Assembly: GCA_022072455.1 (NCBI GenBank)
Contig: JAJVHY010000023.1
Coordinates: forward strand, 62,001-126,000
Reading direction: 5' to 3'
Origin: Verrucomicrobiia bacterium
GTDB lineage: Bacteria > Verrucomicrobiota > Verrucomicrobiia > Palsa-1439
DNA: 64,000 bases
In this document: piece by piece, positions 45,509 through 54,491 of the stretch
Position numbering within the stretch: position 1 is the stretch's first letter
How the letters are laid out: each line of letters begins with the position of its first letter
Translations under genes and position numbers: made by a program
The notes under the pieces: generated by a model
Database searches by the model: none
The model's input: the letters and a program-made list of their open reading frames with translations, nothing else
Told to the model about the DNA's origin: nothing

Positions 45509-48500
45509 ATGTCGCAGAGCTTCGAGTTCAAACTGAACGGCGAACGTATCGTCGTTTCCGGCTTTTCCGCCAACACCTCGCTGCTCGAATATCTCCGCTC
45601 GACCGGTCGCACCGGCTCGAAGGAAGGCTGCAACGAGGGCGACTGCGGTGCGTGCACGGTGTTGCTCGACGGTCGCGCGGTGAATAGCTGCATCACGCTG
45701 CTGCCGATGGTGGCCGGGCGCCAGGTGGTCACGGTCGAGGGCTTGCATGATCATCCAGTGCAGCGTGCGATGGTCGAGCATTACGGTTCGCAATGCGGGT
45801 ACTGCACGCCGGGTTTTATCTGTTCGATGGCCGAAGGACATGCTCGGCTCAAACCGGATCAGTACTCCGCCATCGCCGACCAACTATGCGGGAATCTCTG
45901 CCGTTGCACAGGCTACCGGCCGATTCGCGATGCGATGGTTCAGGTGCTGCGGAACGCCGCCGTCCCGGCGGTCTTCCCTTCGGACTCCGACCGCCGGGAC
46001 GGCGGCGTTCCGGATTCGTACCTGGGTTTTTATCGCCCGGCATCGTTGAGCGAACTCTTCGCGCTCATGCAACGCATGCCGGAGGCGAAGTTGGTGGCCG
46101 GTGCGACGGAGATCGGCGTCGAGATCAACAAGAAGGCCAAACAATTTTCCCAACTCATCTCAACCGAGGCTGTCGCCGAGTTGAAACAGATTTCCAAGAC
46201 CAATAACGAATGGCGCATCGGCGGCGCGGCGACGTTGACCGAGATCGAAGAAGCATTGAATCACGAGTACCCGGTCATCGACAAAATGCTCTGGGTGTTC
46301 GCGTCCCGACAAATCCGCAACCGCGCCACGCTCGCCGGTAATCTCGTGACCGCTTCACCAATCGGCGACTCAGCGCCGGTATTGTTGGCGCTCGACGCGA
46401 AAGTGGAACTCGCGAGCGCCGCCGGTAAGCGCGTCGTGCCGCTCGATGAATTCTTCGTCGCTTACCGGAAGACGGCGCTGAAACCGGGCGAAGTGCTGAC
46501 GGCGATACTCTTGCCGCGCGGATTGCCGGGGCGCGTGGACTTCTTCAAGGTGTCGAAACGCCGAGAACTCGACATCAGCATCGTGGCGGCAGCGTTTCGC
46601 TTCGATGGGAAGACCGCCCGGCTCGCGTATGGTGGCGTTGCGCCGATGCCGGTCCGGGCGCGCAAAACCGAGGCGGCAGTGCTGAACGGTTCGGTTGCCG
46701 ACGCGCTGAAGGTGTTGCGCGAGGAATTTTCGCCGATTGATGACGCGCGGGGGAGTGCGGAGTACCGGCGCGGGTTGATTGTGAGTTTGTTCGAGAAGTT
46801 TGTGGCCGGTGAGGAAAGCTTTTCGCAGGATAAGCCGCTCACGTTTGTGACCGGGACGCCGACGGTCGCGTCGGATGCGTCGAAGGCCTTAAAGCACGAT
46901 AGCGCAGTCGGACATGTGACCGGCGGGGCGTTGTATGTGGATGACGAGGCGGCGCGACGGCCGATGTTGGAGGTGTGGCCGGTGATTTCGCCGCATGCAC
47001 ACGCGAAGATTTTGCGTCGCGATGCGAGCGAGACGTTGAAAGTGCCGGGCGTGGTGACGGTCTTGATGGCGGAGGACGTGCCGGGGTTGAATGACGTCGG
47101 CGTGGCGAAACACGATGAGGTATTGTTTGCCGATAAAGAGGTGATGTATCACGGGCATCTCGTCGCGGCGGTGATCGGTGAATCGCGCGAGGCTTGCCGG
47201 CGGGGGGCGGAGAAGTTTGTCGTGGAGTATGAGCCGTTGCCAGCGGTGCTTTCGATTGCTGAAGCGATCCGACAAGAGCAGTTTCATACCGAGGAATACC
47301 GGATGCAGCGCGGCGACTGTTCCGGTAAGTCACCGCAGCAAATCGACGGCGAGTTTTTCTTTGGCGGTCAGGAACATTTTTATTTGGAGACGCACGCGGC
47401 TTGGGCGGACTGCGGGGATGCCGGGGATATCTTTATTTCGTCGTCGACGCAGCATCCGTCGGAGATTCAGGCGATCATTTCGCATGTGATGCATTTGCCG
47501 CGGAACAAGATCGTCGTCGAAGCCCCGCGGATGGGCGGGGGGTTTGGCGGTAAAGAGACGCAGGGGAATACGTTTGCCGCCATTGCGGCGCTCGGTGCGT
47601 GGAAGACGAAGAAGCCGGTGCGGGTGAGGTTGGATCGCGATCTCGATATGATGATGACCGGAAAGCGGCATCCATTCTACTCCCGGTTCAAGGTTGGGTT
47701 TGATGATGCCGGCAAGATTCAGTCGGCGAAGGTGGATTTGTTTTCGGATGGCGGTTGGTCGTTGGATTTGTCGATGCCGGTGTTGTGCCGGGCGTTGTTT
47801 CATTTGGACAACGCGTATTATCTGCCGAACGTCGCGTTTACGGGGCGTGTGTGTAAGACGAATATGACTTCACACACGGCGTTTCGCGGGTTTGGCGGGC
47901 CGCAGGGGATGTTGGTGATCGAGGAGATTATAGATCGCGTGGCCCGGCATTTGGGGTTGCCGCCGGAGGTGGTGCGGGAGCGGAATCTTTATCATGGGAC
48001 CGGTGAAACGAACACGACGCACTACGGCGAGTTGATTGGCGATAACCGGATTCAGAAGATTTGGACGACGTTGAAGGAGTCGGCGGAGTTGGCGAAACGT
48101 CGCGCGGCGATTGCGGAGTTCAACCGGCAGGACTCGCGGATCAAACGCGGGATTGCGATCACCCCAGTAAAATTCGGGATTTCGTTTACGAAGTCGGAAT
48201 ACAACCAGGCCGGTGCGCTTGTGTTGATTTATCAGGACGGCACAGTGCAGGTGAACCACGGCGGCACGGAGATGGGGCAGGGGTTGTACACGAAGATTCT
48301 CGGCGTTACTTGCAGGGAACTCGGCGTACCAGCGGAGCGGGTGCGGGTGATGAAGACGCGCACTGATAAGGTGCCGAATACGTCAGCTACGGCGGCGTCG
48401 AGCGGGGCGGACTTGAATGGCGCGGCGGTGAAGAACGCTTGCGAGCAGTTGCGCGCGCGGCTCCGGCCGGTGGAGGAGAAGTTGCGGGCGAAGTCGGGGC

Positions 48501-49102
48501 GCGCACCGACGTTTGAAGAAGTGGCACATCAGGCGTATCTCGACCGGGTCAGCTTGTCGGCGACCGGTTACTACGCGACGCCGAATCTGCATTTCGATTT
48601 CAAGACCGGCAAAGGGCATCCGTTCCATTACTTCGCGTGCGGCGCGGCGGTGACGGAGGTGGAGGTTGACGGTTACTCCGGGATGAGTCGCGTGTTGCGT
48701 GTGGATATTTTGCACGATGTCGGTGATTCGTTGAACCCCGGCGTGGATCGCGGGCAGATCGAAGGTGGTTTCGTGCAAGGAATGGGCTGGCTCACGCGCG
48801 AGGATCTCGTGTGGGATGCGAAAGGCCGGTTAGCCACGCATTCGGCGAGCACGTATCAGATACCGGCATTCAGCGACGCGCCGGCAGATTTTCGGGTGAC
48901 GCTCTTGCCGGATGCGGCGCAGCCCAACACGATTCACGGCAGCAAGGCTGTCGGCGAACCGCCGTTGATGTTGGCGATTTCAGTGCGGGAGGCGATTCGG
49001 GATGCGGTCGCGGCGTTTGGGAGAGGCGGCGAGGTGCGACTCGCATCACCGGCGACTTGCGAGGCTGTCTTTCGCGCTGTCCAACAGCAAACCGGTCGCT
49101 GA
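45509..49102 (+). CDS. Xanthine dehydrogenase, single-chain (Fe-S, FAD and Moco domains fused)
   Basis: Oxidises hypoxanthine and xanthine to urate. 1,197 residues with the eukaryote-like fused layout. Plant-type 2Fe-2S motif CNEGDCGACTVLLDG near residue 45; second cluster CGYCTPGF and CGNLCRCTGYRP; FAD domain from about 185 (VAGATEIGVEINKKA); molybdopterin domain from about 470 with HVTGGALYVDDEA, MGGGFGGKETQGN, FRGFGGPQGM, GGTEMGQGLYTKI and the catalytic Glu in KAVGEPPLML. The linker between the second cluster and FAD domain (residues 148-168) is encoded by a 63-base perfect palindrome. ATG 45509 starts at the ferredoxin fold. The 3' end overlaps xdhC on the other strand by 57 bases. Confidence 0.95.
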   Translation: MSQSFEFKLNGERIVVSGFSANTSLLEYLRSTGRTGSKEGCNEGDCGACTVLLDGRAVNSCITLLPMVAGRQVVTVEGLHDHPVQRAMVEHYGSQCGYCTPGFICSMAEGHARLKPDQYSAIADQLCGNLCRCTGYRPIRDAMVQVLRNAAVPAVFPSDSDRRDGGVPDSYLGFYRPASLSELFALMQRMPEAKLVAGATEIGVEINKKAKQFSQLISTEAVAELKQISKTNNEWRIGGAATLTEIEEALNHEYPVIDKMLWVFASRQIRNRATLAGNLVTASPIGDSAPVLLALDAKVELASAAGKRVVPLDEFFVAYRKTALKPGEVLTAILLPRGLPGRVDFFKVSKRRELDISIVAAAFRFDGKTARLAYGGVAPMPVRARKTEAAVLNGSVADALKVLREEFSPIDDARGSAEYRRGLIVSLFEKFVAGEESFSQDKPLTFVTGTPTVASDASKALKHDSAVGHVTGGALYVDDEAARRPMLEVWPVISPHAHAKILRRDASETLKVPGVVTVLMAEDVPGLNDVGVAKHDEVLFADKEVMYHGHLVAAVIGESREACRRGAEKFVVEYEPLPAVLSIAEAIRQEQFHTEEYRMQRGDCSGKSPQQIDGEFFFGGQEHFYLETHAAWADCGDAGDIFISSSTQHPSEIQAIISHVMHLPRNKIVVEAPRMGGGFGGKETQGNTFAAIAALGAWKTKKPVRVRLDRDLDMMMTGKRHPFYSRFKVGFDDAGKIQSAKVDLFSDGGWSLDLSMPVLCRALFHLDNAYYLPNVAFTGRVCKTNMTSHTAFRGFGGPQGMLVIEEIIDRVARHLGLPPEVVRERNLYHGTGETNTTHYGELIGDNRIQKIWTTLKESAELAKRRAAIAEFNRQDSRIKRGIAITPVKFGISFTKSEYNQAGALVLIYQDGTVQVNHGGTEMGQGLYTKILGVTCRELGVPAERVRVMKTRTDKVPNTSATAASSGADLNGAAVKNACEQLRARLRPVEEKLRAKSGRAPTFEEVAHQAYLDRVSLSATGYYATPNLHFDFKTGKGHPFHYFACGAAVTEVEVDGYSGMSRVLRVDILHDVGDSLNPGVDRGQIEGGFVQGMGWLTREDLVWDAKGRLATHSASTYQIPAFSDAPADFRVTLLPDAAQPNTIHGSKAVGEPPLMLAISVREAIRDAVAAFGRGGEVRLASPATCEAVFRAVQQQTGR
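45950..46012. repeat. Perfect palindrome inside the xanthine dehydrogenase gene
   Basis: 63 bases: two perfect 24-base arms, beginning CGGAACGCCGCCGTCCC at 45950 and ending GGGACGGCGGCGTTCCG at 46012, around a 15-base loop (TTCCCTTCGGACTCC). It is read in frame as residues 148-168 (RNAAVPAVFP...DGGVP), in the linker between the iron-sulfur and FAD domains. Confidence 0.9.
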
Positions 49103-50026
49103 TAGCGATGGCGCTTTGACGCCGCGGCGCACGGCAACCAGTTCGGCGACGATGCTGACGGCGATCTCTTCGACGTTGGTCGAACCAATCGGGACGCCCA
49201 TCGGTGAATGGACGCGGTGAAAATCTTCGGCGGTGGCGACGCCTTCTTTGATGAAGCCTTCGACGACAGTGCGGAGTTTGCGTTTGCTGCCAATCATGCC
49301 GATGTAGGCGGCGTTGGAGTGAATGACTTCACGCAACACTTGTGCATCGTGTCGGTGGCCGCGGGTGACGAGCGTGATGTAGGTGGCGGCGTCGACCGGT
49401 AAACTGCGGATCGCGGTGGCGGGATCAGCGACGATGATTTCGTGGGCGTCGGGGAAGCGTTGCCGGTTGGCGTAGTCGGGCCGGTCGTCGAGGACGGTGA
49501 CGGTGAAGCCGGACCATGCTCCGAGTTTTGCGACGGCTTCACCGAGGTGACCGGCACCGCAGATGATGAGCGTGGGCTTGGGCAATACCGGCTCGTAGAA
49601 CTTTTCGTCTTCGACACACATGACCGGCTGGTTGTCGGCGCGGAGTTCGCGGTGGCCGGTACGAAGGTCGGTGATGAGGACGGCGCGTTGGCGTTCGGGG
49701 ATTGCCGGGATTTGTGCCGGGTTTGGTTGGATGAAGATGCGGACGGAGCCGCCGCAGATCAGACCGTCGTCCCAGCCGAAATCGTCGTCGAGGACGGCGT
49801 GGAAAGTTTGGAGTTCGCCGGTATCGAGGGCTCGCAACGCTTTCGTGCGCGTCTCGGCTTCGAGACAACCACCGCCGAGCGTGCCGATGATGCGGCCATC
49901 GGGGAAAAACAAGGCTTTCGCGCCGGCTTTTTGCGGAGTCGATCCTTTCGCTTCTACGAGGACGGCGAGGGCCACCCGTTCGCCGCGCGCGAGGGCTTCA
50001 TTGAGTTGCCGGTAAACTGCATCCAC
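49046..50026 (-). CDS. xdhC: XdhC family molybdenum-enzyme maturation protein
   Basis: Chaperone that binds and sulfurates the molybdenum cofactor before insertion in xanthine dehydrogenase. 326 residues: N-terminal XdhC domain (VEAKGSTPQKAGAKALFFPDG, GTLGGGCLEAE), then the Rossmann-like CoxI/XdhC C-terminal domain (LIICGAGHLGEAVAKLGAWSG, TRGHRHDAQVL, YIGMIGSKRK, and the end GVPIGSTNVEEIAVSIVAELVAVRRG). GTG start. Converges on xdh with 57 bases of shared 3' DNA, so the two last stretches are antisense to each other. Confidence 0.93.
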   Translation of the reverse strand: MDAVYRQLNEALARGERVALAVLVEAKGSTPQKAGAKALFFPDGRIIGTLGGGCLEAETRTKALRALDTGELQTFHAVLDDDFGWDDGLICGGSVRIFIQPNPAQIPAIPERQRAVLITDLRTGHRELRADNQPVMCVEDEKFYEPVLPKPTLIICGAGHLGEAVAKLGAWSGFTVTVLDDRPDYANRQRFPDAHEIIVADPATAIRSLPVDAATYITLVTRGHRHDAQVLREVIHSNAAYIGMIGSKRKLRTVVEGFIKEGVATAEDFHRVHSPMGVPIGSTNVEEIAVSIVAELVAVRRGVKAPSLSATGLLLDSAKDSLASRR

Positions 50027-50069
50027 AACGCGATTTTAGGGGAGGGACGGATGTGTTACAAGGGCAGGC

Positions 50070-50957
50070 ATGTGGTGGTTGATTTTCCTGGTGGTTTGCA
50101 CGGCGGCCGGCGCGATGACGCGCGATGAGATTATTTCTCTGCAGGCAGCGCTGGATGATGCCGGGTTTTCGCCGGGGTTGATTGACGGGAGCTGGGGTGG
50201 CTTGAGCCGGCAGGCGTTGGCGGCGTGGCAGTCGGCGCAGGGGTTGCCGGCGACGGGGGAGTTTGATCGGACGACGGCGGTGCACTTCCCGGCTAGTGGG
50301 CCGGTATTCACCAATGTCGAGGTGACGGCGGAGGAGATTGCCGGGTTGACGCCGATACCGGAGGATTGGCGGGAACGGTCGCTGTTGCCGGCGATGCATT
50401 TTTCGACGTTGCCCGAGATGCTTGCGGAACGGGCGCATGCGTCGGTAAACCTGATCCGGGCACTGAATCCGACTGTGACGAATCCGGTGCCGCAGACGGT
50501 GAAGGTCCCGGCCTTGCGGCCGGCAAAACTTCCCAAGGCGGCGCGGTTGGAGGTGAGTTTGGCCGGAAAGACGATTCGGGCTTTCGACGCCGCCGGTAAG
50601 TTGCTGGCGTTGTTTCCGTGTTCGATTGCGGCGGATCAGGAGAAGCGACCGGTGGGGCAGTTGACGGTGACGGTGGTGGCGGTGAATCCGGATTATACAT
50701 ATGACCCGGTGAATTTTCCGGAGTTGGATGACCGGCAGAAGGGGTATGGGAAGTTGATGGTGCCGCCGGGGCCGAATAATCCGGTGGGGATGGCTTGGAT
50801 TGGGTTGAGCAAGCCCGGGTACGGAATCCATGGGACACCACACCCCGAGCAGATCGGGAAGACATTTTCGCACGGCTGTTTCCGATTGGCGAATTGGAAT
50901 GCGACGCGCTTGGCGCAGTTGGTGACGCTGGGGATGCCGGTGGAGATCGCGGAGTAG
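50070..50957 (+). CDS. L,D-transpeptidase with peptidoglycan-binding domain
   Basis: Exported protein of 295 residues. Signal peptide WWLIFLVVCTAAGA, then a PG-binding-1 domain (EIISLQAALDDAGFSPGLIDG, LSRQALAAWQSAQGLPATGEF), then a LysM-like middle segment, and the YkuD catalytic domain at the C-terminus: GYGIHGTPHPEQIGKTFSHGCFRLAN with the catalytic His and Cys. Makes 3-3 crosslinks in murein or attaches lipoproteins (family knowledge). Divergent from xdhC and converging on pdxA. Confidence 0.92.
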   Translation: MWWLIFLVVCTAAGAMTRDEIISLQAALDDAGFSPGLIDGSWGGLSRQALAAWQSAQGLPATGEFDRTTAVHFPASGPVFTNVEVTAEEIAGLTPIPEDWRERSLLPAMHFSTLPEMLAERAHASVNLIRALNPTVTNPVPQTVKVPALRPAKLPKAARLEVSLAGKTIRAFDAAGKLLALFPCSIAADQEKRPVGQLTVTVVAVNPDYTYDPVNFPELDDRQKGYGKLMVPPGPNNPVGMAWIGLSKPGYGIHGTPHPEQIGKTFSHGCFRLANWNATRLAQLVTLGMPVEIAE

Positions 50958-50959
50958 CG

Positions 50960-51757
50960 TCAGCGTTTGCCGGCAAGCTTGGCGATGAGGTTGATGGCAG
51001 CGATCATGCCGTCGGGCCGGGCGATGCCTTTGCCGGCAATGTCAGGCGCGGTGCCATGATCGGGGGAGGTGCGGATGAAGGGAAGACCAAGCGTGACATT
51101 GACGCCGTTGTCAAAGGCCAGGAGTTTGAAGGGGCCGAGTCCCTGGTCGTGATACATGGCGACTACGGCATCGAATTGGCCGTGGTAGGCCCGGTAGAAA
51201 ATGGTGTCTGCCGAGTGGGGGCCGGTCGCGTTGATGGAACGTTTGATGGCCGGGGCGATAATGCGGCGTTCTTCGTCGCCCAAGAGACCGCCTTCGCCGG
51301 CATGGGGGTTGAGGCCGGTCACGGCGATGCGCGGCCGGCGAATTCCGAGACGCCGGCAGAAGTCATTGGTCAGCGCGACGACTTCCCGAATTTTTCGGCC
51401 GGTAATCTGGTCGGCGACTTGGCGGAGCGGGAGGTGGGTGGTGACGACGGCTACGCGGAGTTTGTCGGTGGCTAGCATCATCGCGAACCGTTTGGTGCGG
51501 CTGAGGTGGGCGAGGAATTCGGTCTGGCCGGGCCACGGCGCGACCTGCCGCTTGGCAATCGGGCCGGTCGCGACGCCGACCAGTTCGCCGGCCAGACAGC
51601 GGCGCGCGGCGATTTCGAGTGCTTGCCGGGGGGTTGGGGCGCGGACGATTTCGTAATCAAACTGGCGATCCAACTTACCGGAGGCGAGCGCTTTCTCGAC
51701 AACTTCCGGTCCGATGCCGGCGGGATCGCCGAGTGTGATGCCGATGCGCCGGCGCAT
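50960..51757 (-). CDS. pdxA: 4-Hydroxythreonine-4-phosphate dehydrogenase PdxA, unusually short
   Basis: Pyridoxal phosphate synthesis (DXP-dependent route). 265 residues against about 330 usually. Present: GITLGDPAGIGPEVVEKAL, ATGPIAKRQVAP, TEFLAHLSRTKRFAMMLAT, the three metal His in VVTTHLPLRQVAD, VVAMYHDQGLGPFKLLAF and IRTSPDHGTAPDIAG, and GLNPHAGEGGLLGDEE. About 65 residues that in E. coli separate GIGP from the ITGP block are missing, while the reading frame and active site are intact. ATG shares a base with the upstream stop (TAATG). The neighbour is a SurA-type chaperone, as in E. coli. Confidence 0.92.
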   Translation of the reverse strand: MRRRIGITLGDPAGIGPEVVEKALASGKLDRQFDYEIVRAPTPRQALEIAARRCLAGELVGVATGPIAKRQVAPWPGQTEFLAHLSRTKRFAMMLATDKLRVAVVTTHLPLRQVADQITGRKIREVVALTNDFCRRLGIRRPRIAVTGLNPHAGEGGLLGDEERRIIAPAIKRSINATGPHSADTIFYRAYHGQFDAVVAMYHDQGLGPFKLLAFDNGVNVTLGLPFIRTSPDHGTAPDIAGKGIARPDGMIAAINLIAKLAGKR

Positions 51758-52776
51758 TAGAACATCCGAATGTAGGCTTTGGCGCGAAGTTGTTTGACCC
51801 AGGCTTCCTGGAGTTTGGCGCGCTGTTCTTGGAGAAGTTGTTTTTCGATGGCGTCGCGAACTTCGGCCAAGGGGCGGTAGCGGTGGGGTTTGGCGTCGTC
51901 GACTTGAAGGATGTAATAGCCGTCGGTGGTTTCGATGACACGGGAGTGTTGGCCGGGCTTGAGAGTGAATGCCGATTCGCTGAGTTCTTGGCGCAGTTCG
52001 GCGCGTTTGATCCAACCCCATTCGCCGCCTTTCGCGGCTTCTTTGCCGTCGGAATACACTTTGGCAAGACTGTCAAAGCTGTCGCCCGCATCGAGTTTGG
52101 CGAGGATTTCTGTCGCCATTTGCCGGCGGGTGTCGGCGGTTGAGGGAGTTGCGTCAACTGCGGTGAGGGTGTTGGTGGTGGCGGGCGGAGTGTCAGTCTC
52201 TTTTGGTTTGCGGATGACGATCATTCGCAGTTTGACCTCGGCCTCTTCGTGGAATTCCTCGATGTTGGCTTTGTAGTAGTCTTCGACTTTGGCGGGGGAG
52301 ACGACGACTTCGCTTTGGGTTTTGCGATTCCGCATGGCTTGGACCACGATGCGGTCGCGCAACTGTTCGCGGTATTTGGCCAGCGTCATGCTTTCGGCCT
52401 GCAAGGTCTTGATGAAAGCCGCCCGGTCGCCGCCGAAATCGGTGGCGATGATTTCGTTCATCTGCTCGTCAATGACGGTGTCGGGAAAACTGTAGCCCTT
52501 GGATTTGAACTCCGCGAGGATGAGGTGCCGCTCGATGAGATGGTCAAGCGCGTCGCGTTGGGCGGACTTGATCTTGTCCATCAGGTCCGACCCGCTGGCG
52601 CTTCGCCGCATCTGGGCGATGAGCGGCTGGACGTATTCGCGGACATCGCTATAGGTGATGACCTTGTCGTTTACGATGGCCGCGACGCCGTCAATGATCT
52701 CGGCACCCGACGAATTGCGTTGGGCGCGAGCTGTTACAGCCACGAGTGTCAGCGTTAGCAAAAGTAACGTACGCAT
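51757..52776 (-). CDS. surA: SurA-like periplasmic peptidyl-prolyl isomerase
   Basis: Exported chaperone/parvulin of 339 residues, signal peptide MRTLLLLTLTLVAVTARA. N-terminal SurA-type helical domain: IIDGVAAIVNDKVITYSDVREY, DHLIERHLILAEFKSKG, and FIKTLQAESMTLAKYREQLRD. Then a parvulin domain about 210-310: ILAKLDAGDSFDSLAKVYSD, GGEWGWIKRAEL, VIETTDGYYILQVDD. One parvulin domain, against two in E. coli SurA. ATG 52776 precedes the signal peptide directly. Located between pckA and pdxA in a reverse-strand run. Confidence 0.88.
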   Translation of the reverse strand: MRTLLLLTLTLVAVTARAQRNSSGAEIIDGVAAIVNDKVITYSDVREYVQPLIAQMRRSASGSDLMDKIKSAQRDALDHLIERHLILAEFKSKGYSFPDTVIDEQMNEIIATDFGGDRAAFIKTLQAESMTLAKYREQLRDRIVVQAMRNRKTQSEVVVSPAKVEDYYKANIEEFHEEAEVKLRMIVIRKPKETDTPPATTNTLTAVDATPSTADTRRQMATEILAKLDAGDSFDSLAKVYSDGKEAAKGGEWGWIKRAELRQELSESAFTLKPGQHSRVIETTDGYYILQVDDAKPHRYRPLAEVRDAIEKQLLQEQRAKLQEAWVKQLRAKAYIRMF

Positions 52777-52834
52777 GGGCAGGACCATACCGGAACGGCT
52801 GGAGGCCGGCAAGTAGAACGGTCAGTCGGGTCGG

Positions 52835-54412
52835 TTACACTTGCGGGCCGGCCGCGTGAATCTCGGCGGCAGCCCCGGTGTATTGCTCGAAGTTCTTCTT
52901 GAACTTGCCGGCGAGGTCTTTGGCGCGTCGGTCGTACTCCGCGGCGTCCTTCGCACCGTACCGGGGGGCGAGCAGTTCGGGCGGGACACCCGGCAAAGCT
53001 TTCGGGACTTCGTAACCAAACGTCGGGTCAACGCTGAATTGTGCCTTGTCGAGCGTGCCGTCGAGAATCTGGCTGATGTTGTCGCGATTGATCTTGAGCG
53101 GAATGCGCGGGCCTTGGCCGAACGCGTTACCGACCCACCCGGAGTTGAGCAGATAACAGGGGGTACCATGCTTGCGCATTTTTTCAGCGAGCATTTGCGC
53201 ATAGATCTGCGGGGGCAAGGGGAGGAAGGGGGCGCCGAAACAACTGGAGAACGTCGGCACTGGATCTTTGCCGAGATTCGTCTCCGTGCCGCCGAGAGCC
53301 GCGGTGTAGCCGGCCATGAAATGATACATCGCCTGCGCCGGCGTGAGCCGGGCGACGGGCGGCAAAACGCCGAACGCATCCGCCGCAAGGAAGACAATCG
53401 CCTTCGGATGACCGCCCATGCCGGCGGGCACGGTGTTAGGAATGTAATCGAGCGGGTAGGCGCACCGGGTGTTCTCGGTGATGGAATCGTCATTGTAGTC
53501 CGGCAGTCGTGTGGCCGGATCAACGACGACGTTCTCGATGACCGAGCCGAACTTGATCGCGTCCCAGATGAGGGGTTCGCGTTCTTTTGACATCTTGATG
53601 CACTTCGCATAGCAGCCGCCTTCGAAGTTGAACACGCCGTCATCGCTCCACCCATGTTCGTCGTCGCCGATCAGCCCGCGTTGCGGGTCAGCGGAGAGCG
53701 TCGTCTTGCCGGTGCCGCTGAGGCCGAAGAAAATAGCGACGTCGCCCTTGGCGCCGACGTTAGCCGAGCAGTGCATCGGGAAGACGCCCTTCTGGGGCAA
53801 GATGTAATTGAGAACGCTGAAGATGCTCTTCTTCATTTCGCCGGCGTATTGGGAGCCGCCGATGAGCACCGTCTTGCGCTGAAAGTCCACGATGATGAAC
53901 GCTTCGCTGTTGAGCTTGTGCTTCTTGGCATCGGCTTGGAACCGGCAGGCGTTGATGACGGTCCATTCCGGTACGTGAGTCGCCAGTTGTGCCGCAGTGG
54001 CGCGCCGGAAGAGTTGTTTGACGAACAAATTGTGCCACGCAAATTCCGTCACGATGCGGATTGGCAAGGTGTACCGCGGATCCGCGCCGGCAAAACCATC
54101 CATCACAAAAAGTTCGCGGCCCTGCAAATACGCCAGGGTTTCCTGCCGGAGCGTGAGATAGTTTTCCTCGGCCATTGGCTGGTTGACTTTGCCCCACCAA
54201 ATTTGATCTTTGATGGCGGCTTGTTCGACGACCCATTTATCGCGTGGCGAGCGTCCCGTGCGGGTGCCGGTCATCGCATTGAGGGCGCCGGTTGCCGTGA
54301 GCATGCCTTCGCCGCGTTTGATGGCTTCCTCGACCAAGAGGGGGACTGGCAGATTCCAGTGGACTTTGCCGGGGTTTTCAATGCCGTGGTGTTGGAGACT
54401 GTAATGACTCAT
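52835..54412 (-). CDS. pckA: ATP-dependent phosphoenolpyruvate carboxykinase
   Basis: Gluconeogenic oxaloacetate + ATP to PEP + CO2 + ADP; 525 residues, the usual size. Signatures: RTGRSPRDKWVVEQ, the kinase-1a P-loop FFGLSGTGKTTLSADP, the kinase-2 metal site GDDEHGWSDDGVFNFEGGCYAK, and ENTRCAYPLDYI. This is a second, unrelated-sized PEPCK besides the PPi type at 8.2 kb. ATG start close to a short intergenic region after the radical SAM gene. Confidence 0.98.
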   Translation of the reverse strand: MSHYSLQHHGIENPGKVHWNLPVPLLVEEAIKRGEGMLTATGALNAMTGTRTGRSPRDKWVVEQAAIKDQIWWGKVNQPMAEENYLTLRQETLAYLQGRELFVMDGFAGADPRYTLPIRIVTEFAWHNLFVKQLFRRATAAQLATHVPEWTVINACRFQADAKKHKLNSEAFIIVDFQRKTVLIGGSQYAGEMKKSIFSVLNYILPQKGVFPMHCSANVGAKGDVAIFFGLSGTGKTTLSADPQRGLIGDDEHGWSDDGVFNFEGGCYAKCIKMSKEREPLIWDAIKFGSVIENVVVDPATRLPDYNDDSITENTRCAYPLDYIPNTVPAGMGGHPKAIVFLAADAFGVLPPVARLTPAQAMYHFMAGYTAALGGTETNLGKDPVPTFSSCFGAPFLPLPPQIYAQMLAEKMRKHGTPCYLLNSGWVGNAFGQGPRIPLKINRDNISQILDGTLDKAQFSVDPTFGYEVPKALPGVPPELLAPRYGAKDAAEYDRRAKDLAGKFKKNFEQYTGAAAEIHAAGPQV

Positions 54413-54491
54413 AATAAGTTGATTCCTCGTGCAACTCGCCGCCGTTGCCGGATGGATTTACCCAGAACTCCATTGCTCCGGCAACAGAAAA

